Part shown: positions 45,177 to 60,581 of the stretch, in pieces
Layout of the letters: each line of letters begins with the position of its first letter
How positions within the stretch are numbered: position 1 is the first letter of the stretch
The notes under the pieces: generated by a model
What the model saw: only the letters and a program-made list of their open reading frames with translations
What the model was told of the DNA's origin: nothing
Database searches by the model: none
Made by a program: the position numbers and the translations under genes
DNA from: Selaginella moellendorffii
Taxonomy: Eukaryota > Streptophyta > Lycopodiopsida > Selaginellales > Selaginellaceae
Assembly (NCBI RefSeq): GCF_000143415.4
Contig: NW_003314318.1
Location: 581,390-645,389 of the forward strand
Length of the DNA stretch: 64,000 nucleotides
Direction of reading: 5' to 3'

Positions 45177-46314
45177 TCAGTCTAGCTTGAGCTCCGCATC
45201 TCTGGAATACCATTCATCAGCACTCGCGTACTTGCAATCTTGCAAAAGCTTGCCTGTCGGCATTTGATAGATACGAAAGCGCTGAGATTTCAACCCAGCC
45301 GTTCGAACTATGGTCGAATGTGTGATCACCTCCACCTGCATCTGGATCAAACACACCGAGTAAGAACCAAAACACAACAAAAAAATAAGAAAGAAAGAAA
45401 AAAAAAACACTCTCGGGTACCTTAAAGTCGTAGTTGTGGATCTCCGGATCCGGATCTCCCACAGAGGCAAAGGCACACCCATAGAACCTATGAAAAACTC
45501 GGGCTGAATCCAAGAAGACCGCGGGTGAAAAACGTCCTCCACAATCGCATAGCCAGTAGGCAGACCTCACCTCGGTATCTCGAGATCCGCATGGTAGAAA
45601 TCCACGCTCTTGCTTGGATTGGTGGTGTTGAGGATGCAAAACATGACGAACCTCAGCGTGTAAGCGTAGTGGTTTCCTTTCCCTTCTAGCTGCTGCTGCT
45701 CCACAAGCTCTGGATCCACTGGGATCACCTGTCCATACATCATCTCCATGAACTGGACGGCCGGGCGAGGATGGTGGTAGAGCTGGAAATCCAAGAGGAC
45801 CAAGTAGTAAACGAGCCCAGCAGCCACGGAGAGGATTCCAATGACCAGGAGCAATCGAAAGAGCTTGGAAACTCGGCCTCGGAGATCTCCCTAAAGTGCC
45901 CGGAATCCATGAGCAAGGGCAGCGGTGGAGCTGCCGGCTTTGTGCCAATCCCGAGATATGGATCCCCATTCCCATTCTCTTCGTCGGCCTCGTAACTCTG
46001 ACCCCGTTCTTCCACGATGCCTTCCAGCCCCTCGCCGCGTCATTCTCGCCATGGCGATCGATGTCCCGGGACGGAAGGTTGATCGGAGCGCAGTAATGCC
46101 ATATTTCAGGGATTTCGCGCGCTGGAAAGCTACTGCGCGATCGGGCTCGGCCCCGACCTAAGGGCCGATTTCTTAAGGCGATCGCTGTTACCCTCACCTG
46201 GAGGAGCTGATGTCGATAGCTCGGCGCTGCTGTTATCGATCGAGGAAGTAGGCGGCAGCGCCGTTGCCATACATGATCCAGCCCAGGCGAGAGCGCATTG
46301 CTCCTGGCGCCCAT
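45177..46314 (-). CDS. Possible LEA-2/NHL (NDR1/HIN1-like) single-pass membrane protein
   Basis: Four exons modelled as 46198-46314, 45571-45890, 45421-45487, 45177-45341, giving 222 aa with consistent phases. A basic cytosolic N-terminus is followed by a hydrophobic anchor (LFRLLLVIGILSVAAGLVYYLVLLDFQ, about 48-74). The extracytosolic part includes TLRFVMFCILNTTNPSKSVDFYHADLEI, which resembles the NPNK.hxhYYD core of LEA-2/NHL proteins. Those are plasma-membrane proteins linked to immunity and stress. The second intron was placed at a T-rich acceptor (tttttcatag) because nearer AG sites give stops. Exon 1 and the 300-nt first intron are the least certain parts, and the family match is tentative. 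A broken paralogue lies at 40840-41367. Confidence 0.5.
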
Positions 46315-46422
46315 CCATAGGCATTAGGGCTGACACCACTCAACAATTTTATTTTTAGAGAAATGGCGGGAAGTTTTTGAATTTGAATTTAAAACATTAA
46401 AACTTTACGCGCGAGACGAGTG

Positions 46423-49324
46423 TTAGGAGTTCTTCTCGCTCGCCCACTTCTCGTCTGTCCCAGCGGCAAGGCTCGCTAGATTTAAAGTGTAGAGGGCCTG
46501 AGCTTCCGGATCCCCGGTTTCCTCGATGGTTTTGCCCAGAGATTCGGTCATCTCCGACACGAGCTCGCTGTTGTCTTGCATCAACACCTCCACCGCGCTC
46601 TGGATCGTGCTCTTGCCGCTGCTGCTGGCGCCCTCTAGCATTCGGGAGCTCAGCGTTCGCACGGCTTCGATCGCGTCGTCCAGCCTCTTGAGGTATATGT
46701 ACGTGATCATGACTTTGAGAATGGTGTAGGAGTTTGGAGGGATGTTGCGGTCTTTCATGTCGTCTATCAAGAACTCGATCATGTCGATACGACCCTGAGA
46801 AGAGAATTTAGACTAGAAAAGGTAAACCCGCAAACGAAAGGCAAGATAGCTCACCCGGACTGCCGCAGCACCTATGATTGTGTTAAACGAGTAGATATCC
46901 GCCTCTATGCCCGTTCTATCCATTGTCTGGATAACTTCCAGTGCCGATTCTAGCTCGTTTGCAGCACAAAGAACCTGGATGTATCAGCCGAATCAGAATA
47001 GAATAGAAGGAAAAACTAAACAGGTTGGCTGCTGACCTTGATGAGCGAATTGTATGTAACCGAATCCGGACTAAGGCCGTTGTCTTGTAGCCGCTTTAAA
47101 AGCTCGTTGGCATAAGTTACATCTTTAGACCGCAGGCATCCATAGATCATAATGTTGTACGAGTGAAGATTTGGCTTGAGATTCTTTGCAGACATCCTGG
47201 TAAAGAGTTCCTTGGCTTCTGAAAACTGTGAAGGGTTAGACCGACGTATAGAGCAGCCAAACTCTAAAGATGGGACGTGCAAACCTGGTCGAACATAATG
47301 CATGAGTACATTGCAGTATTGTATGCAAAAGCGTCCAAGAATGGAGCTCCATCCTCTGCAGAGAAAGCTTCTGCGTTTAATAGCCGCTTGAGAGCAGGAC
47401 CAAGCATTCCTTCTGATCCTAATCCTCGCATCTAGTTGAAGGATGAAAAGAAGGAACCAATTAGCCGCTATGAACATAAGGTTTTACATACCAGAGCCGT
47501 CAGAGACTGACGTGAATGCTGAATGCCAGAGGCCAGCATATCTGCTTCAAGCGCTCCCAGTCTGCTAGTCAAGTCCTCGTGAGACGACTGATCACCCCCT
47601 GCATATGGGACGCTAACGCTACCAAAATTGCAAAAAAGGGCCGTGTACGTGCAGATGTCCGGAGGTACACGCGCGGTTTTCATTGTTCTCAGTACACGCA
47701 GGGCACGATCTTGTTCATTCTGTTAGAGAAAAAGTAAGGTCAGAGTACTCCTAGTATCTTTCATACCGTCAGTGAGCACGCCTGAAAAATGAAGTTGAAC
47801 GCATGAGCAGTGGGCCGTTGACTAGGCTTGGCTTTCAGCATTTGTTCCAACAGGTTCTCAGCTTTATCTAGCTCTGAGTTTCTGCAGTAGCATTCCACGA
47901 TAGCACCATAGATTGCACTATCAGGTTCTATTCCTCTGGACTCCATGTTCTGAACCTGGTAAAATGCAGGGACAATGTCATAACGATTCAGGAAATTCAG
48001 AACTGCTGCTTACAAGCTTAAGTCCATATTCTACACCTCTCCCTTTTACAACAGCTCGAATGACAGCGTCGTAAGTGACGATCGTTACAGGTATTTCCAT
48101 CCGATTCATCTGTAGTAATCAAATAATTAATATGGAGTATCGAAACCAAATTTGCATTACCTTACCTCCGAAAACATCATCTCTGCTAGTTGATACTGAC
48201 CCGTTTTGCCTGCTGTGCTGATGATTGCGTTGAAAACCTCAGTAACCGCCGGAGGAATACTTTCGGAAAGCTTCATTTCTTCAGCAATATGATCCAGCAT
48301 CTCTTGCAAAATGATTAGTGCCTCACCAAGATCACTTCCCCGGCAAAGCGATATGATGTAAGTGCGATAAGAGTTAAACGAAGGGGAATAAATACTTTTC
48401 AGCTCGATCCACAAGCTCTTTGTCAAACTAAGATCTTGCTTTTTTCCTGCAAGCTGCGAAAAGAGTTACAGCGGTCGAAATTAAGCCAAAATCTATCTCG
48501 ACTTACCCTGAGAAGTTCAATGTAAGTCTGTTGATTTTTCTCCACCTTTCTACTGGTCATCAACTTGAGACACTTATCTGCATGAATGCTGCTGCCAGCG
48601 GATGCGCAACCGTTCAACACACTGTTAAACATGAAGACGTAATCCACACCATCACCCCCAGTCGCAGATTCCAGCATTTCCATGGCCTGAGAGGACCATG
48701 AGAACAGTGTAATGACCTTCCAGGCATTAATGAAGCTTTTGATACCTCGTCCAGATTTCCAGCACGGCTCATAGCACCAAGAAGATGAGTGTCGCACCGC
48801 TCGTTGGTTTCCATGCCAAGCTCTTTCATGAATCTAATTATCTGCCTCGCTAGCTGGAGAGACTTGTCTCTGTGAGTGATCCCAGGATCAAGAGATGACA
48901 AACTTACCTGAAAGTTTCCAGCCAGGGAGCACTGATAGAGAAACTCGTTACAGCTTGTAGCAGTCAGCATCTCATACTTACTTAGATCCGGAAGGAGCTC
49001 CATTGCCTTGTCATTCTGCCCGGCCCTGATGGCCTCGACGAGCCGCGACATCAAATTCCAATTTTTGAGCTTCTCAAAGCCATCAATCTGCGACTCCCCA
49101 TCTCCACACGGTTCTTTTGCTTCATGATCCTCCGCATTGTGTTTCTGAGAATCAGGAACGCCATGCGCGGTCGATTTCGGACCTTCCGGCTTGCTTCCTG
49201 GCCGGAAATGTGTGTAAGAAAAAGCAAGATCGCGATCCTAGAGACGAATTTCACCTGGATTGAGGCAGAAACTCCGGCGATTTAGCACTCCAAGCCTCGC
49301 CGCGGCCCTCCATCGCAGCAGCAT
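46423..49324 (-). CDS. Pentatricopeptide-repeat protein, probably organellar
   Basis: About twelve exons, first 49255-49324, then 48908-49197, 48746-48853, with the last ending at 46423; total about 760 aa. The N-terminus (MLLRWRAAARLGVLNRRSF) is Arg-rich and amphipathic, like an organelle presequence. Repeats are of the plain P type with the usual signatures, such as NLKPNLHSYNIMIYGCLRSKDVTYANELLKRL, NGLSPDSVTYNSLIKV and GIEADIYSFNTIIGAA. No E or DYW editing domain is present. Unlike most plant PPR genes it has many introns, a feature of a small conserved subset. P-class proteins bind single-stranded organellar RNA and affect stability, splicing or translation. The RNA target is not readable from the repeats here. 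Confidence 0.88.
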
Positions 49325-49696
49325 TTCCTCATGAATGACACGATAAACCCTAAACCCGGTGTAGACCTAATTCTTCTAGAGTAAGAATATTTGGTAGCTG
49401 GAACCTTTGATGGTACTCGCGATCAAACTTACCTTAGACCTTGGCTTGGAGGACAAAGTAAATTTGATAATATGTCAAGGTAGCGATAGACATCGCGCAA
49501 CCAACGACTACAGTGATGGCAGCTTGACCTCCCAACAGCCCGCCAATCGCCAGCCGTCCATTTCAAATCAAGCCGTCGATCTCTGACGCATATTCTTATC
49601 AGCCTTGGGAATATTTAAACTTTGAAAAAGGGGGAATACTTTGGGGAGAGGCGAGAAGGGGGCGAAGTCTACCCGCATTGAGTGTAGCGCTGTGCG

Positions 49697-50461
49697 ATGA
49701 GGATCCATTCCCTTCTCCTCGCCGCTCTCGCCGCCTGGATTTCGATCTACGCCACTAGGGCAGCGGCGAAAACGTTCAACATCACGAAGGAGCTCGAGGG
49801 TCACCCCAATTTCTCGGAATTCAACGATGCGCTCACGGAATCCGGCCTCGCGCGCAGCATCAACGCGCGGCGATCCATCACGGTGTGCGTCCTCACGAAT
49901 TCGCAGATGAAGAGCTTGAAGGCGACCTTGGGCAATGGCTCGACGGACATCAAGCGCGTGGCGGCCTTCATCCGCCCGCTGATTCTCCTCACATTCATCG
50001 ATCCATCCAACCCTCACACCGCGCGGAGCATCAACGGCAGCCAGCAAGTGAGCTCCATGTACCAGGCCGCCGGGACTGCCATCTCCGACCAAGGCATCGC
50101 CAATCTCACGCGGACCAAGAAGGGCAGTGGGCTCGAAATCGTGACCGCCGGTGGCTCCAACACGACCATCACAAAGGCCGTCAGGACCATTGGATTCGAC
50201 CTCAGCATTGTCCAGGTCAGCAACTACGTGGCTCCGGATGGTGTCGTGGAGGCTGAGGATAGGCCGGTGGTTCCTGACGGGGCGCTCGCGCCTGCCGTGG
50301 CGGCCAAAGCCCCGCCGCCCCCAGTCTCCACCGACGAGGATTCCTCCTCCACGGACGATGAGAACGTGGACAGCCCTCCATCTCTAGCCAATCGGCTGAG
50401 CTCCACCGCGATTTGGGGCGCATTGGGCGCCTTGGGTTGCGCAATCGTGATCGTTCTCTAG
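49697..50461 (+). CDS. Fasciclin-like arabinogalactan protein (FLA), GPI-anchored
   Basis: Single exon, 254 aa. A signal peptide (1-24) precedes one fasciclin domain (FNITKELEGHPNFSEFNDALTESGL, then LSIVQVSNYV for the H2 end). Several N-glycosylation sites are visible (NIT, NGS, NLT, NTT). An Ala/Pro-rich stretch (LAPAVAAKAPPPPV) provides AGP-type glycosylation motifs, followed by an acidic Ser/Asp segment. A terminal hydrophobic tail (WGALGALGCAIVIVL) is a GPI-anchor signal. FLAs act at the plasma membrane and wall in adhesion and wall assembly. Confidence 0.92.
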   Translation: MRIHSLLLAALAAWISIYATRAAAKTFNITKELEGHPNFSEFNDALTESGLARSINARRSITVCVLTNSQMKSLKATLGNGSTDIKRVAAFIRPLILLTFIDPSNPHTARSINGSQQVSSMYQAAGTAISDQGIANLTRTKKGSGLEIVTAGGSNTTITKAVRTIGFDLSIVQVSNYVAPDGVVEAEDRPVVPDGALAPAVAAKAPPPPVSTDEDSSSTDDENVDSPPSLANRLSSTAIWGALGALGCAIVIVL

Positions 50462-50650
50462 TTTAGGGTTAGATCGGTTGGGCTCCATTGTCGCTTAGAT
50501 CCAGTGTGTGTGTGTCTGTGTGTGTAAAAGATTGCATTTGAAACTTGTACGAATTTGTACGAACTTCGGTGCGTGTACGATATTGTAAAACCCTGGCCCA
50601 AAACATCGGTGTACGGTAGCGCCACTTAAGAGCCCTAAACCCTGGAAGCG

Positions 50651-53508
<2,858 letters not shown>

Positions 53509-53628
53509 TGATTCGGTATATTCGATTTTTGATTCGAACGAGTTTTGTTTAACCTCAAAGTAAAAAGATTATGTTACTGTTAAACATTTTGTCATTGTTC
53601 TTTAACCCTTATTTGCCCTAAAGTGGAA

Positions 53629-54901
53629 ATGGGGAGTTTGGCATTTCGCGTGGCGCTGGCGCCGCCTCTCGTCGGTCGATCATCGAGGCACGCGAGGATT
53701 TCAGGGGCGCGCTATCGATTGTCACGCTGCTGCTTCTCCTCGCAATCGGCTATGGCTAGCGCCGCGCTGGAGATTGAGCTGGTAAGCAAAACGAAAATCG
53801 TAGAAGAGCTATAGAAATTTCTTTCCAGATTCCTTGCTTGAAGGACAATTATGCGTATTTGCTGCGTGATGCGAGCTCCGGCGCGATTGGAGTGGTGGAT
53901 CCATCGACGGCCCAGCCTGTGATTGAAGCTCTCGAGCGGCGGGGCCTCAAGCTCACGCACATTATAAACACGCACCATCACTGGGATCACACAGGTGGTA
54001 ATGCCGATCTTAAGAAACGCTATGGTGCACAGGCACGAGAATTTTTCTTTTTCTTTCTCTTGTCCTCTTTTCTTTTGCGAAGAACTAAACTATACTTGGT
54101 TGGTCGTGTAGATTGTTGCTCCTCCTGGCGATGGAATCCCCGGCATTGACGTTCCATTAAAAGATGGAGATACGTGGATGCTTGGAGAGCATGCCATGAA
54201 AGTTATTGGAACTCCTGGTCACACACGGGGTAGCTCTTTCTCTGCTTAGTTTCACAAGTTTTGTTTCATGATTCTTATATCTGGAGATTGCGTTTCAGGT
54301 CACGTCAGTTACTATTTCGCGGATTCGAGAGCTGTGTTTACTGGTGACACGCTCTTTTCAATCGGCTGTGGAAGACTATTTGAAGGTTCTGCTCAACAGG
54401 TGGAGCTTTGAATTTAGCTTATTGACACGTATTTTTTTTACAACTTTTTCTTCTTCATAGATGTGGTCCTCTCTTTCAAAGCTCGCGGCTTTACCGGATG
54501 AAACTCGGGTCTTTTGTGGTCATGAGTATACCTTGGTATGGACAAATCGTTTTTTCTCTATTAAGGTGGTTCATTTCTCTTCACGGTTGCTTCTTACAGT
54601 CGAACGCGAAGTTCGCAATGACGATTGAACCGAACAACCCGGCCTTAAATTCGCATTTTGAGAAAGTCAAGCAGCTCCGAGACAGCGGCCTTGCCACGGT
54701 ACTGCTTAGGAAAACAAGTACTTTCAGTGACGACTGCTTGGTTTGTATGTGTAGATACCGTCCTCAGTGGGAGAAGAAAAGAAGTTTAATCCATTTCTGA
54801 GGCCAGCTAGTCGGGAGATCCGGAGGAGCTTGAACCTCTCCGATGATGCTAGTGATAGCGATGTCTTCACAGCCGTGAGGAAAGCCAAAGATAGAGCCTA
54901 A
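53629..54901 (+). CDS. GLY2: Hydroxyacylglutathione hydrolase (glyoxalase II)
   Basis: Seven exons: 53629-53781, 53829-54032, 54112-54229, 54299-54399, 54461-54535, 54600-54698, 54755-54901, giving 298 aa. The metallo-beta-lactamase fold carries the metal motif [11 protein letters not shown], then GTPGHTRGH, the bridging Asp in [18 protein letters not shown], and CGHEYTLSNAKFA for glutathione binding. It hydrolyses S-lactoylglutathione to lactate and glutathione, the second step of methylglyoxal detoxification. Residues 1-43 are Arg/Ser-rich and look like a mitochondrial or plastid presequence; an in-frame ATG near 53752 ([10 protein letters not shown]) could give a cytosolic form. The second intron appears to use a GC donor (CAG|gcacga). 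Confidence 0.95.
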
Positions 54902-55034
54902 TACGTAAGGAATACGCTGGCTAAGAGATCTTACATCAGCTAGCTATAGAGAAGCGAGGTAAGAGTTGATGAAGTCCCATCTTTAGAGATCACAAGTTTA
55001 TTTTTTTACAGTAAGAACAGTAGCTTCCTTCGAC

Positions 55035-55376
55035 TCAGTGCTTGAGATCATTGAGCCCCTCATCGCGCATTCGGATCATCACCACTTTCTGGTTTCCTAG
55101 AGACAGCGAGAACAGCGCCTTGGCACAAACGTCCCTCATCTTCTTCCAGGCCGAGAGAAATCCAATCCTTACGCCTGGACGCTTGATCCTCCACGCTCTC
55201 ATTTTCCTCCGGTGAGGCCTGCTCTTCATCCTGGATCCTCCCTTTGCTGCTTGCTGCTGCTGTTGCTGCTTTCCAGAACACTTGTCAGTGCCATCGATTC
55301 TGCTGTAGCTCCTCGCCGATTGCCTCGTCTTCAATCTCCTGTAAGCAACAGGGAGAAGTCCAGTATAGCTCTCCAT
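55035..55376 (-). CDS. Small basic hypothetical protein
   Basis: Open frame from ATG at 55376, 113 aa, beginning MESYTGLLPVAYRRLKTRQ. It has a poly-Gln run (six Gln) and strongly basic stretches (MKSRPHRRKMRAWRIKRP), which could be a nuclear-localisation signal. The open frame continues upstream of this Met without a stop to 55619, but that part is less gene-like. I do not recognise the family. It lies in a plausible 1.1-kb gap between two solid genes. Confidence 0.45.
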   Translation of the reverse strand: MESYTGLLPVAYRRLKTRQSARSYSRIDGTDKCSGKQQQQQQAAKGGSRMKSRPHRRKMRAWRIKRPGVRIGFLSAWKKMRDVCAKALFSLSLGNQKVVMIRMRDEGLNDLKH

Positions 55377-55619
55377 TTCTTTACTGTTCGCCTCTACAGA
55401 TCTAGTGGAAGAATTCGAGAAAAGAGGAGGAGATCTTTTCCTTTCTTGCCAAAGTCGCGCTTTCTCTTTGCGAAGAATTAAGTGGCGAGGAAAGCAAAGC
55501 AAACTCCTTTTGCTGCTACGAGAGGAAAATTGCGCGAAACAAGACGAAATCTTCAAAGTCGTTCCTGCTGGCCAGTGAAGTCTGACTCGAGAAAAATAAA
55601 AATAAAAATAAAAAAACAA

Positions 55620-56035
55620 AAAAGGAAGAAGAAAAGAAATGATAGAACAAAACCACTTGCAAGCGAGAATGAGTCTACACTCGGGCAGCTTGGAGGAGTT
55701 CAGTTCTTCATGGTTTATGTACAGGGCCCATGAAAACCATCTTTTTCTCGCACCAAATTCGTGTCAGATTCGTTCCCCTGCGTGTTGCGAAAAGAGAAAA
55801 AACTTCGAATAAATCGTCAAAAGGCCAGGCTTTGGAATGAAGTGACAATTATTTTTTCTTTCCTTTAGGTAGGAGGTTCCAAGTTCCCACCGACGACAAA
55901 ATTGCCTTCCAGAACGCTTTGACCGGAATGCCAAGATTTGAATGCAAAGCATATACCAAAAATCCGCATATTTACAGAATATGCTTTTTTCGCTTAGCGA
56001 GCTAAACTAAACCAAAAGTTAAGTGGGAAACACTT
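55620..56035. other. Intergenic spacer
   Basis: 3' flank of the receptor-kinase gene plus AT-rich DNA, including an AAATAAAAATAAAA stretch just left of it (about 55592-55610). Nothing coding seen. Confidence 0.45.
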
Positions 56036-59000
56036 TCACCTTGCTTCCACGATGGAGTTCTCTTCCTGGTAGCTCAAAGGCGCTTGCGAGGCTTGCGAGC
56101 TAAAAACGTATGAGGTGTTGGCGCTGCTGCTGCTGGGCTGATCGACGCTATCGACGCTGCGGCTTCGATCCTTTCCACCGGAGTCCGAGAAGAATCCCGG
56201 GGCCGCGTCCTTGAGAGCGGAGTAGCCTGGGCGGAGGGAGCTCACGTCCACCGGGGACGTCCCGACGAGCATCGCTACGACGTGAGACATCGCCGGACGC
56301 GAGGAAGCCACGGCGTGGCTGCACAAGAGGGCCACCTTGATCACTCTCGCCGCTTCCTCTTGAGAAACGTCTGTGAGCTCTTTGTCTACCATGTCCATTT
56401 CCTGCTTCCTCTCGTACAAGTTCCATGCCTGTTTGGAAACAACTTAAAAGATCAAACCGATGTTTTCCTCGTTTTGGCTTACCCATTCAAGCAAGTAGAC
56501 CATGTCTGCTGGCAAGCTTGTGTCCAAGTTGCTCCTCCCGCTCACGATTTCCAGAGCCAGGACTCCGAAGCTGTAGACATCTGCTTTCTCTGTAAGTTGG
56601 CCCCTCATTGCGTATTCAGGAGAAAGGTAGCCTCTGGAAAACAAAAACAAGAGTTAGCAGACTCGATGGAACTTACATCCTCTTACGCACATTGTGCCGG
56701 CAACTCGAGTGCTAACGTGAGTTTCGTGATCTTGGAACAGCTTTGCCAAGCCAAAGTCTGCAATCTTTGGAGTCATGTTTCTGTCCAGGAGAACATTGTG
56801 GGCTTTGATGTCCCGGTGTACGATCTTGGGCTTTGAATCCTCGTGCAAGTATGAGAGTCCTCGAGCAATCCCCAGACAAATGCTGAACCGTGTTGGCCAG
56901 TTAAGAAGATCGGGCTTTGTGCGCCTTGAAGCTGGATCAAGAGAATCAGTTCATCAAACTCGATAAGCATTTTGAAACAGCTTACACAGCAAGACGTGGT
57001 GAAGGCTGTTGTTCTCCAAAAACTCATAGACCAAGAGCCTGTGATCGCCATCAATGCAGCACCCGTGCAACTTCACCAGGTTTCTATGTTGCACAGACGA
57101 GATAACTGTCACCTCGTTCAGGAACTCGCGAGAGCCTTGCTGAGATTTGGACGAAAGCTCCTTGATTGCAACCACTGTGCCATTAGGCAATACACCCTTG
57201 TAGACTGCGCCAAAACCTCCCTGTCCCAGCTTGTTTTCCGAGGAGAAATTCCGTGCTGCGTTCTTTAACTCATTGTATGTGAAAAGGTCCGGCTTGCCTT
57301 CGAGATGCTTCAAATCTGCAACAAAAGCTTGAGTATTTTGCCACAAGGCGTTTTAAAATGTACGTACCCTCGTCTTCCAATAAAGCTTTAAGCCGTCTCT
57401 GCTGTCGCTTCACTATCAGAAACACAGCAAAGAGAATAACGAAAAGAACGGCCGCTCCTATCCCTACGCCCATAGCGACAGCTTTCGAACTCTTTGATTT
57501 GGATCCTGGTGCTTCCAGACCAGCAGTGCTAAAGACTGGAACATAAAAAATCCAACTTATTCGAGCCTGGAAAGTAGACAAAAACAATTAAGTGCGTACC
57601 TGGTGTCACCCGAATTGCAGCCACCAGAGGACCGTAGCAACAGGTACCTTTACCCCTCCATACAAAGTGCATATCGAGAACATTATTCGTCACCTCGACA
57701 TTTCTGAAGGTTCTCACTAGAGCTCTGGAGGAACCACCAGCTTCATTTTGTATGTTAAAGTCCTTCACCCTTTGCGTTCCCTGCAAGAGTGTGTGTGAAT
57801 AAGAAAAACGCCTACCATAAGAGATAACAGAATTACCTGAAGATAAATATCAAACAATCTCCTAGTTATACCGAGCCAAGTGGTGCTGTTGTCCAGCTGA
57901 ATCTCCGCAAAATGGAACTCCAGAGTGTATGCACCATTTACCATCCCAAGGCCTATGTATCTTAGCGAGCTGGGAGCACTTCTTGAAGTTTGGTAGAGCC
58001 CCCGATCAACTGTCCCCAGCACCGGCACAGTGGTGTTCTCAAAAGCCCTCACAAAGCCATCCGAATAGCCTGTACTGCCTACTACCCATGCTTGATCGTT
58101 TGAAGTAAACGTTCCCATAGTAAACATTGCTGTATCCTCGCTAAACATCGTCCCTGAAGACGATGTTATTTGTGGACCTCCACAATTGATAGCAAATTGA
58201 TAACCTATATCCATTTTAATCAGAGAACGAAAAGCGAAAAGCTTTCTAGCTTACTTCGTCCATCTCTCACTCTGCTGCAGTTTGCTCTCGACTGCAGACA
58301 ATTTGAAGCTGCTGCTCTAATGCTGCACGCAAATGTGAAAATCACATGATGTTCTCAGGAAAATAGAATACTTCAAAACATACTCTGGATTAAGATTAAA
58401 TTGGTTCCATATGGTGTTCCTAAAATCAACAAAAAATGCAAATCAGAAAAATGAATGTGAAAATGTTAGTGACGTACGCTTGAGCGATTCTACTTATCCA
58501 GCTTGGCATGGGTCCAGACAGTTCGTTAAACGAGACATCCCTGCAATAAAATGTCAACCAACTAGAATAAATAAGCTGAAGAAAAACGCAGTACAGGCGC
58601 TGGAGACTTCTTGATGCAAGTTGAGAAGGGAGCGGTCCAGTGAGGCGGTTGCTTCCAAGGAGACTTTACAACAAAATGACAAATTCAGCCGACATACAAG
58701 TCACAAGAAAAAAAAACCAAAATCGTACAGATTTTGTAGAGAAGGAAACGCCCACAAGGATGACGGGATGACGCCGGTCAAATTATTGAAGCTCAGGTCT
58801 CTGGGAAATATTAAACGTGTAAGCTAGTTTCTGAAACTAGATCGTAGTTCTTACAGGTGTGCCAATGTACTTAGATTTCCAAGATCAGGAATGGAACCAG
58901 ACAACTCGCAGTTTCGCAACATCCTGAAGATTAAACAGAAAGTTTAAAACTAACAAAATCAGGGAAAACTCACAGCTTGTTTATCCCGCTCAACATGTTG

Positions 59001-60384
59001 AGACTCGATGGAATTGCACCTCCTGATGTTATGTCTCCCAGGTCTCTAAAGATTGAACACAAGAACATAACTGTCAGTCATAACGCAAGAACAATACTTC
59101 ACTCACAATGTCTTTATGTTGCGAAGGTTTCCTAAACTGGAGGGAATCGGTCCCTGGAAATTATTCCCATGCATTTTCCTGCAACACGTTTCTTAACATT
59201 TACATCTCACGGATCACGGCTCAGCTTACAAATCTTGAAGAGCGACCAGTCTTCCAATGAACTCCGGAAATGTCCCATTGAAATTGTTTCCAGCCATCCA
59301 CCTGGCTTCCAGCCAACTGTAAGAGAAGGAAAAACGTGGAAAGCTTACAGTATTACAGAATTTCAAGGCTTGTCAGATTTCCAAATTCTTCGGGTAGCTC
59401 CCCGCCTAGGTTGCACGCATCCATGTATCTGAAACAGCCCCACGATTCATTTTTTCCGAAGAAAGAAGAAGACGAAAAAAAAACAACGCTTTAAAAGCTT
59501 ACATTTTGCGCAAAGACTGTAAGTTTCCAATCTCCCTTGGTAGTGTTCCGGAGAAATCATTCGATCCAAAACCTCTGAGAAACAGAGGAATAAGTGAGAA
59601 GAGACTAGGCCCACGTACCGACTCAATTTCTTACATGCTGACCAGATTTGTAAGCCGCCCCAAGCTAGATGGCAATGGTCCGCTCAACTTGTTAATTCCC
59701 ACCGTCCTATACGAGCAAAAAAGTAAGCAGGATCAACTGAACCGCCTTAGAGCTGAGACAGAATTCGCCTACAGATACTGCAAGTTGGATAGCGAGCCAA
59801 TTTCGTCCGGCAGCCGTCCCGTGAGCACGTTTTGTGCCAAGTTCCTGAAAGCCCCAAAGGAATGATGCATTGAACGATTACCGGAATCAAACTTACAAGT
59901 CGTTCAGTTGGGGGAAATTCCCAATCTCAGGAGGGATCTGTCCAGCTGCGTTCATGCTCACCACCACTCTGAAAACGAGAAAACAAAGAGCAAAACGAGT
60001 TAAGAAGAAAGCCGAAAGGTCTCTTACATCCTGGTGACATGACAGAGCGAGGAGTTTCCCCTGCCGCAGTTGCACTCGATTCCAGTGATCGGGTTGTTGA
60101 AAGAATTTGCGGTGGCTGTGTTGTTCCATCCGTTCAAGCCGCTGCAAGGGTCCACGCTAAAGTTCCAGAACTTTGAAATGCGCAAACTATCTGCGAGGAT
60201 TCTCAGAGCCGCCACTGTAGACAAGCACGACATAGAGAGTGAGATATCAGTTCTACTAAGACTCGAAATGAATCTTACACTCGTCAGGATCTGTTGTTGT
60301 TGTTGCTTGTGCTGCTGCTCGACCATGGAAGGCAATGAAGAAAAGTAGCACCCAAAGCGCTGCTGCGCCAAGAGAAACCCCCAT
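56036..60384 (-). CDS. LRR receptor-like kinase with malectin domain (LRR-VIII-2 type)
   Basis: More than twenty short exons make a roughly 1000-aa receptor. Exon 1 (from 60384) encodes a signal peptide ([19 protein letters not shown]). The N-cap follows with [15 protein letters not shown] and [17 protein letters not shown]. About ten LRRs, many one per exon, follow (for example [21 protein letters not shown]). A malectin domain reads [19 protein letters not shown] through [11 protein letters not shown]. After the transmembrane helix ([18 protein letters not shown]) comes an RD-type kinase: [11 protein letters not shown], Lys in [26 protein letters not shown], and [20 protein letters not shown]. 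The Ser-rich C-tail ends at 56036. This is the subfamily of the malectin LRR kinases that act in wall or immune sensing; no ligand can be inferred. Confidence 0.93.
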
Positions 60385-60581
60385 AGAGCTAGAAGAGATA
60401 GAAAAAACACATTTTGATCAACAGTGGGATGGGATGAGATCGTCTCCGTACTATAAGTAGCGAAAAATGACGAATTCGGTCAACTGGGCTGGCACCGAGT
60501 ATGAAAACGGTGGCTGGCATAAAAAAGAAAAAGGTGCGCTACTTGCACTCGTAGCACAAAATTGACCGAAAGCACAAGTGC

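Noticed and set aside
45217-46314. Single 365-codon open frame on the minus strand
   Set aside because: It runs through splice signals, and only its first 39 codons and the YGCAFASVGDPDPEIHNYDF part fit the spliced model; the rest is intron and wrong-frame exon sequence.
55377-55619. N-terminal extension of the small basic protein to 194 aa
   Set aside because: The extension begins in an AT-rich Phe/Tyr run with no gene-like composition; the ATG at 55376 is the more plausible start.
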